A DNA stretch of 30,352 nucleotides. Source: a virus. Where the stretch lies: IMG/VR virus record IMGVR_UViG_3300034104_006104, positions 1 to 30,352 of that record; one strand, 5' to 3'. Positions 13,480 through 21,483 of the stretch are shown here, piece after piece. The translations under genes and the position numbers were made by a program. Within the stretch, counting starts at the first letter, position 1, and every line of letters starts with the position of its first letter. The notes under the pieces are model-generated. The model worked only from the letters and a program-made list of their open reading frames with translations, did no database searches and was not told the origin of the DNA.

Positions 13480-15291
13480 TTAGGTTGGTAGTGCAGAAGC
13501 TTCAGCGCCTGGAGCTGGTGTTGGAGCTGCTCCACCTTCTGGTGCAGTACCTGGAGCAGGAGCCTCTCCACCCTCAGCGCCAGGTAAAGGAGTAAAGGCT
13601 GGAGGAGCTCCTCCACCACCCATACCACCACCCCCACCACCAAAGCCAGCAATCTGACCTTCAGCGGAGGTAGGCTCGGCTTGTTTTTGTTCCCAATCAG
13701 GGCCTGTGTTAACAATTTGAGCGAGCTCCCATTTCAATCCAGCATCTTTCTTTAACCATTCTCTGTTAGCCTTGATATCAACATCAGACCAACCCAAGTA
13801 CTTCTTCATGGCAAAAGAAGTAGAGAACATTTCATTAGAAGATACTTGACCGAAGTTAGCAAATTTTAATTCAAGAATCTGGTTCTGTCTTAGTTCGTAA
13901 TAATTTGTTGGTGGTACAAATTCAAGCTGAACATCACTCTCTGCAATATCATAGGTTTCAAGCAAACCTTTTAGCTTGAGCTGAGTAATAAAGGCTGGAC
14001 GTAAACCAGCAGCAAATGTTCTTTGCAATCTAATAATAAAGTTAGCAAACTTTAGCTCTTCTCTTAAGATAGTTGCAGAATCATTAGTAGTATCTTCTGG
14101 GTTAAGTCTTGTTACAGGTACCTTAAGAGCCTTATAAAGCTTCTTAATAAAATAGTTTAAGTCATCTAACTGGCCTAGATTCTGACCTGCAGCTAATGTT
14201 GTAACAGTTGTACCTTCACCACCTTGTCTCTTAGCAAACCAGAAAGCATCCATCATTGATTGTGGATTATAAGTCAAAACTGGTGAGCCGTTGTAAGCAT
14301 CATAGCTCTTTTTGCTCCAGAAGTTATTCATCAACTTCTTTAAGTAAGCCTCAGCTTTTGGCTTAGGCATATCACCAACATCAACATTAAACACCAATCT
14401 CTCAGGAGCTCTAACTAAACGATAAATGATAATAGAATCTTCAATCAAAGATAATTGACGATAGGCTCTTCTAGCATTTTCAATGAATGGTACACGAATA
14501 GTCTTTGATTGATTCCAAATACCAGAATTAATATACATAATCTGGTTCTTTTCCATTGGAATTAATTCAAATTTACCAGTAGTAGATTGTCTCTTGCTAG
14601 CCTCTGTCTTTGAATTTCCAGCAAAAGGTTTGCGGAGCAAAAACCCTTTAATCAAAAGATTCTGTACATTTTCATATACTGGATCGATTAGTTCGCATGG
14701 AATGTTAATAAAGCCAAGAATACCTTTGTCTGGTTCTTTTTGACTTACAACATTTTCGAAATATAACTCACCATCCATTAAGAGCATTCTAATATACTCC
14801 CAACCTTTGCTTTCAAGATCTAGCTTCTGTAAGAACTTTTGTAGCTCTTTATTAATAATAGTTGAAACTTTTTCATCGTGTTGAAAGTTACGTAAATTAA
14901 GCTTTACTATCTCGTTATGCTCATCTTTATTAAGAAATGAATCACAAATTTCATCTAGAGCATCAGCTACCTCAGCAAACTGAGCCATGATTCTGTATTC
15001 AAGCAAACGACGAGTCTTATCAAAGTCGACGTTAGCATACATGAACTGGCTATAGTTCTTATCAATAGTAATACCACCCATTGGGTGTGTATCCAGTTTT
15101 GGTGTTGAAACAGCCTGTCGGTTCAACATTTGGGCTTTATTTGAGCCCATTCCGTAAAACAATTTATATTTTGGGTTAATTACATCTAACGGATCGACAT
15201 TATTCAAAGGGGATGTGTAAGGAAGCTTTGAATATATCATATTCATTACTTGACCCATTGTGTCGTTTTTTGATGAACCATCAATTGCCAT
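13480..15291 (-). CDS. 20: Portal vertex protein (gp20-like)
   Basis: The 603-aa protein matches the T4-type portal. An N-terminal domain contains LLEYRIMAQFAEVADALDEICD (about 96-117), followed by SIIIYRLVRAPERLVFNVDVGDMPKPKAEAYLKKLM (about 289-324). The wing and stem regions include MDAFWFAKRQGGEGTTVTTL and LNPEDTTNDSATILREE. It forms the dodecameric gate for DNA packaging and exit. The last 57 residues or so (547-603) are an unusual low-complexity tail of Gly repeats followed by Ala/Pro/Gly/Glu, longer than in T4. An AATAAATA lies 5 bases before the ATG. Confidence 0.94.
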   Translation of the reverse strand: MAIDGSSKNDTMGQVMNMIYSKLPYTSPLNNVDPLDVINPKYKLFYGMGSNKAQMLNRQAVSTPKLDTHPMGGITIDKNYSQFMYANVDFDKTRRLLEYRIMAQFAEVADALDEICDSFLNKDEHNEIVKLNLRNFQHDEKVSTIINKELQKFLQKLDLESKGWEYIRMLLMDGELYFENVVSQKEPDKGILGFINIPCELIDPVYENVQNLLIKGFLLRKPFAGNSKTEASKRQSTTGKFELIPMEKNQIMYINSGIWNQSKTIRVPFIENARRAYRQLSLIEDSIIIYRLVRAPERLVFNVDVGDMPKPKAEAYLKKLMNNFWSKKSYDAYNGSPVLTYNPQSMMDAFWFAKRQGGEGTTVTTLAAGQNLGQLDDLNYFIKKLYKALKVPVTRLNPEDTTNDSATILREELKFANFIIRLQRTFAAGLRPAFITQLKLKGLLETYDIAESDVQLEFVPPTNYYELRQNQILELKFANFGQVSSNEMFSTSFAMKKYLGWSDVDIKANREWLKKDAGLKWELAQIVNTGPDWEQKQAEPTSAEGQIAGFGGGGGGMGGGGAPPAFTPLPGAEGGEAPAPGTAPEGGAAPTPAPGAEASALPT

Positions 15292-15296
15292 AAAAT

Positions 15297-15304
15297 TATT
15301 TATT
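15297..15304 (-). promoter_or_regulatory. Late-promoter-like AATAAATA upstream of the portal gene
   Basis: Minus-strand CAATAAATAATTTTATG. T4 spacing places the transcript start at the A of the start codon. Confidence 0.55.
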
Positions 15305-15332
15305 GTTTAGAACATGTATTTCAATTTTATTA

Positions 15333-16709
15333 TTACAAATGTGTTGGTGTAGGAGTAGGGGTACTACTAGTTGTTATTGAAGGGGTAGGTGAAGCAGAAG
15401 GAGTAAAGCAGAATGGGAATACATTAGAGTTAATATAACCACCACCAGTCATAATAGTAAACGAGGTATTAATGTCGTAACCCAAACCACCTGGCTTATA
15501 AGCATAGTTAATTACCCCTTGAGGAGTCAAACCTTGCAAGTACCAACCATTTAGAGATGGTAAGTAAGTCAAGTGAGAAGTTGGAGCTGTGTTATTTGTG
15601 TATTGTATCACATCATCTGTAACACGGTATAATACACCGTTAATGTATAGAGAGTAAGTTAATCTGCCTACAAATGCTAATGTATAGCAACCATAAACAC
15701 AGAAGTCGTTACCAACACCTGTAATAATAATTGCAGGTCCAAGGGTTGGTGTTAATCCTGGAGTTAATGTAGGGGTAGGTGTAGGTGTCGGTGTTGTAGT
15801 TTGAGTTGGAGTAACCCCTGGGGTGCTTGTCGGTGTAATTGTCGGTGTACCTGTAGAGGTAACAGACTGAGTTGGGGTAGGTGTTGGGGTAGGAGAAAGA
15901 ATACCAGGAGTCGTAGTAACAGTGGGTGTTGGTGTAGGTGTCGCAGGACTAACATCAAATATTGTAATACCATCTGAAATACAATATCCAGACTTATTAA
16001 ATGTAATAAACTTAATTGTCTGACCACTACTAAAATTACTTAAAGGTGGTAGGGTAAATAAAGCTTTACTGTTTGATAGTTTAACGAAGTTTGTTACTCT
16101 TACAGCCGAAAATGCTGGATAAGCTGTAGAGAGATTATAAACAGTGGTTGGTAAGTATCTTAACGAAACTAGATTTGCTGGAGAGAAGAAATTAACATAC
16201 TCTGTAGTTAATGGAGAAAATAACGAATTGTCAGTAGCGCTAAGATAAATTTCATCTAAGAATAAAAAGTTACCTGTAATTGTTACATCTCTAAATGTAG
16301 ATCTCTTACCATATCTTGAATAATGAACATATGAAATACATGGCAAAGCTGATATAACTACAGTCTCAGTTAATATAGAACTTGCTGGTAAAGTGTATAT
16401 ATCCCCACCTGAAACATATTCAGATGTTATGTAAATTGTTTCTGTAAGATTAGAACTGGCTGGAAGAGAGTAGGTATTTCCACCTGAAACGTATTCAGAT
16501 GTTATATAAATCGTTTCAGTTAAATTAGAACTAGCTGGTAAAGTATATGTATTTCCACCTGAAACATAATCAGATGTTATATAAATGGTCTCTGTAAGAC
16601 TGGAACTAGGAGGTAATGAGTAGGTGTCCCCACCTGAAACGTATGCAGCTGTAATGTATATTGTTTCGGTTAGATTCGAACTATAAGGTGGGTAGTTTGT
16701 AGAACTCAT
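15333..16709 (-). CDS. Repeat-containing, Thr/Pro-linker putative virion surface protein
   Basis: The 458-aa protein has three parts. Residues about 10-118 hold four full and one partial copy of a 25-residue repeat with the core SSNLTETIYIT..YVSGG. A beta-rich domain (about 120-250) follows. A long Thr/Pro linker (about 254-326) then joins a second small domain with FCVYGCYTL and LTYSLYINGVLYRV, and a second short Thr/Pro tail closes the protein. There is no signal peptide. Such repeat plus TP-linker architecture is common in phage fibre, head-decoration or neck-appendage proteins, so a surface-exposed virion role is inferred. It lies between the gp15-like and portal genes, 2 bases after the gp15-like stop. 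I do not recognise the exact family. Confidence 0.6.
   Translation of the reverse strand: MSSTNYPPYSSNLTETIYITAAYVSGGDTYSLPPSSSLTETIYITSDYVSGGNTYTLPASSNLTETIYITSEYVSGGNTYSLPASSNLTETIYITSEYVSGGDIYTLPASSILTETVVISALPCISYVHYSRYGKRSTFRDVTITGNFLFLDEIYLSATDNSLFSPLTTEYVNFFSPANLVSLRYLPTTVYNLSTAYPAFSAVRVTNFVKLSNSKALFTLPPLSNFSSGQTIKFITFNKSGYCISDGITIFDVSPATPTPTPTVTTTPGILSPTPTPTPTQSVTSTGTPTITPTSTPGVTPTQTTTPTPTPTPTLTPGLTPTLGPAIIITGVGNDFCVYGCYTLAFVGRLTYSLYINGVLYRVTDDVIQYTNNTAPTSHLTYLPSLNGWYLQGLTPQGVINYAYKPGGLGYDINTSFTIMTGGGYINSNVFPFCFTPSASPTPSITTSSTPTPTPTHL
15732..15950 (-). repeat. Thr/Pro-rich linker-coding low-complexity tract
   Basis: Codes for about 73 residues dominated by TP and PT dipeptides. On the plus strand it reads as irregular GGTGTAGGTGT-like units. 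It is part of the virion-surface gene, not a separate element. Confidence 0.75.
16356..16682 (-). repeat. 75-bp in-frame tandem repeats (about 4.4 copies)
   Basis: Four full units and one partial unit, each encoding 25 residues with the core LTETIYIT..YVSGG. The copies are similar but not identical, with many synonymous differences, so the array is old or under protein-level selection. It lies within the coding frame and has no spacers. Confidence 0.85.
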
Positions 16710-16711
16710 TT

Positions 16712-17377
16712 TTAGTATACATCAAATCCAGAAACAGGTATGAAATTAGCGTCAATTACAAAAATATTATTAACAGACCCTTGATCTTTTGGAAACAACC
16801 AACCTTTTATAGTAAAGCTAGTATCTGCTGAGACTCTATAAGGAGTTGTACTATCAATATCTGTTGGATAGGACATGTTCATACTCTCAGACCATAACAC
16901 CTCTGTTCTTATCTCTTGAGGTACTTGCACGAAAGCTGGTGGTATTTTCCAAGATATAACTACGTAAGGGTTACTGTATGGTATGAAATTGCTTAGTATC
17001 TGATCCATATCTGTTTGATATTTGGTCAAGATACTCATGTTAACATTAATGTTGATTGGGGTTGGTTGAGGTAGAAAATCTGTTGTACCAACACCATTGT
17101 TAGCATAAAAAGAACCTAAAATCTTATTGAATACTCTTGAGCTATCTCTTTGAATACCACCAATTGTTACAGCAATTACTGGTAAAGTTAAATGCATTGA
17201 CTTGTTAACTAAGTCTTGTATAACTCTTTGTTTTGGTGAATAAACGTATGAAACTCTAAGTTTTTTCTCATCAGGTACTCTGTCTTTGTCATATCGATTA
17301 ATAACTACAGAGTTAAAGGCAGCTACGAACTGCGTAATCAGATCTTTTATTTCAAAATAGAATGGTTGATCTCTCAC
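16712..17377 (-). CDS. 15: Tail completion / sheath stabiliser protein (gp15-like)
   Basis: The 221-aa protein follows the T4 gp15 layout. It has an N-terminal F..FNSVVINRYDKDR, a RVSYVYSPKQRVIQDL strand-helix (about 42-57), and PVIAVTIGGIQRD. The central block PTPININVNMSILTKYQTDMDQILSNFIPYSNPYV (about 104-138) corresponds to IKMIYELSIFTRYEDDMFQIVEQILPYF in T4. Near the end is a beta region with TSFTIKGWLFP. The product caps the tail sheath and joins tail to head. It begins with a GTG at 17377, placed directly after a TATAAATA late promoter. The divergent neighbour is a glycosyltransferase-like gene on the plus strand. Confidence 0.78.
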   Translation of the reverse strand: MRDQPFYFEIKDLITQFVAAFNSVVINRYDKDRVPDEKKLRVSYVYSPKQRVIQDLVNKSMHLTLPVIAVTIGGIQRDSSRVFNKILGSFYANNGVGTTDFLPQPTPININVNMSILTKYQTDMDQILSNFIPYSNPYVVISWKIPPAFVQVPQEIRTEVLWSESMNMSYPTDIDSTTPYRVSADTSFTIKGWLFPKDQGSVNNIFVIDANFIPVSGFDVY

Positions 17378-17382
17378 AGAAA

Positions 17383-17390
17383 TATTTATA
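17383..17390 (-). promoter_or_regulatory. Late promoter TATAAATA upstream of gp15
   Basis: Exact consensus, in the 31-base divergent gap. T4 spacing puts the transcript start on the G of the GTG start codon (17377). Confidence 0.65.
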
Positions 17391-17408
17391 AGTAGTTTAG
17401 GCTTTTAT

Positions 17409-18296
17409 ATGTTGAAAGTTCTATTTATCAACAACTTCAATCAACCAGACTATTTATCTAACATGCTCTATATAGGGCTAGCTAATAAGCAAGATGTTGA
17501 ACTATATACTTATGCAGCTCCTTTTCACTTAATATCTGGCATTGGTTGGAATGATAAATTTATAGTTAATAGTAAATGGGAAGACAATATTAAAGCTCCA
17601 GGCTTTACAGTTTGTAGTAAAATTAAAAGAGGTCCTATTATAGATTTTGCACAAGAAATTAAATTTAGAATTCAAAATCATTTTTACGATAAAATTATCT
17701 ATTCTTCTATTTGGAGAGATCAAATGTACTTTGAAGACGTTATAAAGACCTATAGCAAAAAAGATATTATTATGATCGATGGAGATGATCATGAATTAAT
17801 ACTTGAGTCGGTTGCAGATAAAGGTATCTATTTTAAGAGAGAATTATTCATTGATAGAACGGATATTAGACCAATAGCAATGGCTATACCAGATTCTATT
17901 TTACAATCAGACTCTTCAACAAACAAAACACAGCTCTTTTCTACTGTATATCCAGGTAGACCTGAAACTTATATTTTTAAAACAGAACAAAGCTATTACG
18001 AAGATTACCAAAAATCGTATTTCGGTACTACATTTAAGAAGGGTGGTTGGGATTGCTTGAGACACTATGAAATTATAGGCAACAAATGCATCCCCTACTT
18101 TATAGGGTTAGAAGAATGCCCAAAAAATATTTTATTTAATTGGCCAAAAAAACTTATTTTAAAGACAAATGAGTACGCAAAAAACAGTATAGCGCCTCAA
18201 GAGTATGACGAACTCTTAGAAGAGCTATACTGTTTTGCGAAGCAGTATATGACTACATCTGCTTTAGCTAATTATGTTATTGAAACCTCTGAATGA
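17409..18296 (+). CDS. Glycosyltransferase-like protein
   Basis: The 295-aa protein begins with a Rossmann-like strand LKVLFINNFNQ and has a second strand with KDIIMIDGDDHE (about 117-128). The C-terminal half has FKKGGWDCLRHYEIIGNKCIPYFIGLEECP (about 210-239). That block resembles the donor-binding region of GT-B and exostosin-like transferases (D-x-LRHYE-x(3)-G-x-IP). I read it as a glycosyltransferase of unknown acceptor. It is alone on the plus strand between the late module and the helicase operon, and its last 20 bases overlap the helicase gene end. Substrates could be phage proteins, DNA or host glycans; nothing in the sequence decides. Confidence 0.5.
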   Translation: MLKVLFINNFNQPDYLSNMLYIGLANKQDVELYTYAAPFHLISGIGWNDKFIVNSKWEDNIKAPGFTVCSKIKRGPIIDFAQEIKFRIQNHFYDKIIYSSIWRDQMYFEDVIKTYSKKDIIMIDGDDHELILESVADKGIYFKRELFIDRTDIRPIAMAIPDSILQSDSSTNKTQLFSTVYPGRPETYIFKTEQSYYEDYQKSYFGTTFKKGGWDCLRHYEIIGNKCIPYFIGLEECPKNILFNWPKKLILKTNEYAKNSIAPQEYDELLEELYCFAKQYMTTSALANYVIETSE

Positions 18297-19944
18297 AGTA
18301 TTGAGGTAGCTTATCCTTACACTTCATGAGCACAAACTTAATTGCCCCATCTAAGATATAAGTATCACAATGATCTTCTTCAGTTCTGATACCACGACCA
18401 CAAGCCTGAACAAGACTGCTTAGCATCTTATTCTCGTACCATTCAGGATCAAGCTTAAAGAGAGTTTCTACCCGCTTAGAGCCAAGTGGCAAGTAAGGTA
18501 GTTTCAACACAATCTGAAAGCGAGCTAGCTCATCCTTAAGATCAACCCCATGAGTAAGTGAAGGAGATACTAGAACAGTTGGCTTGTCAGACTCTACATG
18601 CTCTTTAACAATATCTTCGTTAGTTTTACCTGATTGACGGTAAAGCATTCGATCACCATAGTCATCAAATTTAGCTTTAACGTATTCAGTAATTTTAAAC
18701 GAATGTGTATGAATAATACCTTTATCGTTCTTATACTTGTCAACTAGCTCTTTTGCAATATTGCAAACATGAGGTAGGTTCTGTTCAAGGTTAGCATGAT
18801 TTAGCTTATACTTAGTATGAACAAAAATTGGAGCCTTCTTAGGATCAAACGATGAAGGCATTTCAACATACTCATACTCTTCAATGCCAAGACTCTTAGC
18901 AAAATTAACTGGATCAATAATAGTTGCTGACATCAGAATAATCTTCTCACCATGATTAAAGATATGACTTGAGAGCTTATCAACCTTCAACGGAGAGAAG
19001 TTAACAGCTGTAGCAGACTTCTCAATCACATACTTACAATCATTCCAATGACCAGTAACAGTCTTAACAGAGTGCACAACATTATTCAAGCCACGAAGCT
19101 TATTTTGCTGAGCATCAGAAAGCTCTTTCTTATTACGCTTTTCAGTTAGAATCTTGATTTGTTCTTCAATAACACACAATAGATTAGTAAGCCATTCAAT
19201 GACTCGATTAGGTACATCAGTAGCTAGCTTTTGAGTATGAATTCCAAGCTGAGCCAAACGCTCATAGCTAATATCAAACCCGAAACGCTTTACCAATTCG
19301 TCTTCAAGCTCTGCAGCCTCATCACAAATCAAAAGCTCTTTACGCTTCAGTTGGTCTGGTAGAGCCAAAAACATACTATAATTAAGAATGCCAAAATTAC
19401 TAGTAACAACTCGATTACGAGCCTCATAGTACGGGCAAATACACTTTTTCCAGCAATCATCTTTAATCTTTCCAACAACAACACAAGGAGCAATTTCAAC
19501 ATCCTTAGTTTCATCAATTGTACATTGATAGTTAGATTTACCTTTTAAAATATCAGAATCATCAAAAAACTCCTTGTATTGGTTCTGCAAATTCTTTGAA
19601 ATTGTCAATACCATTGAACCAAAAGGTTGTTGCTTATCAATTTCTTCTTGATTAGAGAATTCACCAGACTGATCCATCTGATAAATAGAATACGAATCAA
19701 CCAAATGCTTAAAGTCTTTGCTACAAGAGTCAGTCAAGTTAGCTACAGTGCGAGAAATATAAGACTTACCTGAGCCTGTAGGCGCACATAGAATAAGAAA
19801 CTTTTTATCTCCACGAAGAAACTTTTCAATCTTCTTTAAGACAGCAGCCTGCTGTGCTCGAGGGGTGTGGTTACTTGGAAATGCTGATAGGATGTCTTTC
19901 TGTTTCACTACGTTGAGTATAGCGTCACGTGAAATGAAAAGCAA
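18277..19944 (-). CDS. Rad3/XPD/DinG-type superfamily 2 DNA helicase with Fe-S cluster cysteines
   Basis: The 555-aa protein has Walker A APTGSGKSY (54-62) and a Walker B LICDEAAELED (205-215; DEAA in place of DEAH). LMSATI forms motif III, and QACGRGIRTEED is motif VI near the end. Between motifs I and II are five cysteines (141, 154, 164, 168, 170), enough for the 4Fe-4S cluster that defines the XPD/DinG group. A replication or repair helicase role is likely. The listed ATG overlaps the upstream gene by 20 bases; a GTG at 19908 would avoid this overlap and still keep all motifs. Its end overlaps the convergent glycosyltransferase-like gene by 20 bases. Confidence 0.85.
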   Translation of the reverse strand: MLFISRDAILNVVKQKDILSAFPSNHTPRAQQAAVLKKIEKFLRGDKKFLILCAPTGSGKSYISRTVANLTDSCSKDFKHLVDSYSIYQMDQSGEFSNQEEIDKQQPFGSMVLTISKNLQNQYKEFFDDSDILKGKSNYQCTIDETKDVEIAPCVVVGKIKDDCWKKCICPYYEARNRVVTSNFGILNYSMFLALPDQLKRKELLICDEAAELEDELVKRFGFDISYERLAQLGIHTQKLATDVPNRVIEWLTNLLCVIEEQIKILTEKRNKKELSDAQQNKLRGLNNVVHSVKTVTGHWNDCKYVIEKSATAVNFSPLKVDKLSSHIFNHGEKIILMSATIIDPVNFAKSLGIEEYEYVEMPSSFDPKKAPIFVHTKYKLNHANLEQNLPHVCNIAKELVDKYKNDKGIIHTHSFKITEYVKAKFDDYGDRMLYRQSGKTNEDIVKEHVESDKPTVLVSPSLTHGVDLKDELARFQIVLKLPYLPLGSKRVETLFKLDPEWYENKMLSSLVQACGRGIRTEEDHCDTYILDGAIKFVLMKCKDKLPQYFIQRFQ

Positions 19945-20260
19945 GCTTATTGTTTAGGTATTTAGACTTATAAAGTTTGTAATACTCATCTATTTTAATT
20001 TTCAGAGTAATATCATCTGTAAGAAGCTCTACTTTATAGTCGAATAAAAATCCAGCTGCAGTTTCAACTATTTTAAATGGTAGTGGTATTTCCAAATACT
20101 TGTTCTTGTTATTTGAATTGATACAAAAAACTAAATAGTATTCTTTTGGAGCAAATAAGATAAACTTACCTGTTCTCAATACTTTTTCATTCAAAAGAAT
20201 TTGTATGTTCTTTTGAAAGTGTTTCTGTAATTTTTGCTCCAGTACAAGACTATCTATCAC
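19925..20260 (-). CDS. Unknown 111-aa protein
   Basis: The ORF begins with GTG at 20260 in line with the operon, just after the previous stop at 20275. It has a helical N-terminus (LVLEQKLQKHFQKNIQILL), then several beta strands with YYLVFCIN and LEIPLPFKI, and a lysine-rich end. No motif is recognised. It lies in the helicase/co-chaperonin operon and overlaps the helicase start, so it could be an accessory factor; no function is claimed. Confidence 0.55.
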   Translation of the reverse strand: MIDSLVLEQKLQKHFQKNIQILLNEKVLRTGKFILFAPKEYYLVFCINSNNKNKYLEIPLPFKIVETAAGFLFDYKVELLTDDITLKIKIDEYYKLYKSKYLNNKLAFHFT

Positions 20261-20274
20261 AAATATTAATTACA

Positions 20275-20652
20275 CTAAACGCGCATAAAGTCAATTTTTT
20301 GCTTCTCTGTCATAAAGGCTAGCTTCTCATTATAGTATTGCCAAAATTCATCATTAGCCTTTATTGTAGCTACAACTTGACAGGCTGCTACATTAACTTG
20401 TCTATAGTCTTGTTCAAAAATATCCCAGGTAACAACTAAACCTTTTAATTCTGGATTATAATCTAATTGCTGGTGTGGTGGGCGGTAGTTAAGAGCAACT
20501 CTACCCTTTGTGCTGTTTAAGAGAGAATAGCTGTTGGTACAAAGCATTCTTCTAAAAAGAGGTTCGCCAGGCTGCGGTCTGCGCCTGGCGAATTTAAGTT
20601 CTACTACGTTTTGCTGTAAGAGAAGTTTTAACTGATTTAGGCTTACTTTCAC
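20275..20652 (-). CDS. Putative SH3-barrel-like phage protein (125 aa)
   Basis: The start is a GTG at 20652, placed immediately after an AATAAATA motif. A strand-rich core (VVELKFARRRPQPGEPLFRRMLCTN, about 16-40) is followed by LVVTWDIFEQDYRQVNV (72-88). The pattern of a beta-hairpin with RRMLCT and a W-D-x(4)-D-x-R resembles the small SH3-like barrel proteins (DUF2693-like) common in T4-like phages. The match is weak. A GC-rich 10-bp inverted repeat lies inside the gene (20563-20592). Confidence 0.45.
   Translation of the reverse strand: MKVSLNQLKLLLQQNVVELKFARRRPQPGEPLFRRMLCTNSYSLLNSTKGRVALNYRPPHQQLDYNPELKGLVVTWDIFEQDYRQVNVAACQVVATIKANDEFWQYYNEKLAFMTEKQKIDFMRV
20563..20592 (-). repeat. 10-bp inverted repeat inside a coding sequence
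   Basis: TTCGCCAGGC (20563-20572) and GCCTGGCGAA (20583-20592) form a perfect stem with a 10-base loop. It is GC-rich in an AT-rich genome and lies within the SH3-like gene, where it codes for the ARRRPQPGE stretch. There is no T-run beside it on either strand. Confidence 0.5.
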
Positions 20653-20657
20653 CTAAT

Positions 20658-20665
20658 TATTTATT
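20658..20665 (-). promoter_or_regulatory. Late-promoter-like AATAAATA before the GTG-started gene
   Basis: Minus-strand GTTAATAAATAATTAGGTG. The octamer touches the stop codon of the co-chaperonin gene, and the predicted transcript start is the G of GTG 20652. Confidence 0.5.
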
Positions 20666-21101
20666 AACTCATTGTAACTGCTGGCTGTTCTGCTTTAGAG
20701 CAAACACCGAAAATACGAGTCTCATCCAAGAAAATAGACTGCTTAATCTTCCCAAGACCTCTTACAACAACGTTTGATACTGGAATGCCTTTATCATTTG
20801 GAAAGCAAACGTAATCATCAACCTTAACATTCTTGCAATCAGGACCAGCAAGAATAATCTGTCCAATTCTCCAGGCCGCCTTGGTGTGGTCGATTGGTAC
20901 TAGAATACCGTTTCTCATAACAGTTTGATTACTGTCAGGTGTATCAACATAGCGAACTAGAATAATATTATCAAGAACCTTATCAAGTTCAAAGTCATCA
21001 ATAAGAGTGAATGTATCACTGGCATGTTTGTCAAAGTTCAATGCGCTTGTTTTTTGCATATGAACTGGGACAGGAACATTAGTAGGAAGTGTTGGTACCA
21101 T
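20664..21101 (-). CDS. GroES/gp31-like co-chaperonin
   Basis: The 145-aa protein has an N-terminal extension of about 45 residues (VPVPVHMQKTSAL...) and then a GroES-type core. The core includes DNIILVRYVDTPDSN, a mobile-loop-like MRNGILVPIDH and WRIGQIILAGPDCKNVKVDDYVCFP, the dome and strand pattern seen in GroES and T4 gp31. DETRIFGV closes the fold. A phage co-chaperonin lets host GroEL fold the large capsid protein, which fits the gp23-type capsid here. It lies between the gp62-like and SH3-like genes in the minus operon. No phage motif proves chaperonin binding; the fold pattern is the evidence. Confidence 0.7.
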   Translation of the reverse strand: MVPTLPTNVPVPVHMQKTSALNFDKHASDTFTLIDDFELDKVLDNIILVRYVDTPDSNQTVMRNGILVPIDHTKAAWRIGQIILAGPDCKNVKVDDYVCFPNDKGIPVSNVVVRGLGKIKQSIFLDETRIFGVCSKAEQPAVTMS

Positions 21102-21123
21102 ATTTGTATATAGTTATTATTAG

Positions 21124-21483
21124 TTACTTTTCAAGATGCTCTGCGTACATTTTAATCTCTCGCTGAGATAATTCAAGATTGCGAGCAAGCATTTCCAGAT
21201 TTTCATCCTCCTTAGTCTTTTCTTTCTTTACTTTTTTAATGTATTCGATTTTCTTATATCGCATGCGAGGAATTACATTAATAAGAAACTTATTTTGTTC
21301 ATCCTTAGACAAACACATCCAATAGCGATTAGATGTTTCGTTAACAATAGTAGCAACTTCACCACTATGCATACTCAACCACCTATTAACAAGGAAAAAC
21401 TGATACTCCCGCTCTTCTTCAACAGAAATATCAGTCTTCTTTTTTAACGTGGTGATATTAGTAATAATATCAAAAATCGTCAT
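21124..21483 (-). CDS. 62: Clamp loader small subunit (gp62-like)
   Basis: The 119-aa protein resembles the short gp62 proteins of marine T4-like phages. It begins with an FDIITNITTLKKK helix, has FFLVNRWLSM (29-38, the NR-x-LS signature) and a DEQNKFLINVIPRMRYKKIEY block, and ends with a helical segment (LSQREIKMYAEHL). gp62 works with gp44 to load the sliding clamp gp45 on DNA. The length is shorter than T4 gp62 (187 aa), but this is usual in related phages. Its ATG overlaps the stop of the DUF366-like gene by one base. The gp44 and gp45 genes are not in this window. Confidence 0.68.
   Translation of the reverse strand: MTIFDIITNITTLKKKTDISVEEEREYQFFLVNRWLSMHSGEVATIVNETSNRYWMCLSKDEQNKFLINVIPRMRYKKIEYIKKVKKEKTKEDENLEMLARNLELSQREIKMYAEHLEK

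Noticed and set aside
16356-16682. Possible CRISPR array from the 75-bp repeats
   Set aside because: The repeats are in-frame, without unique spacers, and encode a protein repeat of 25 residues.
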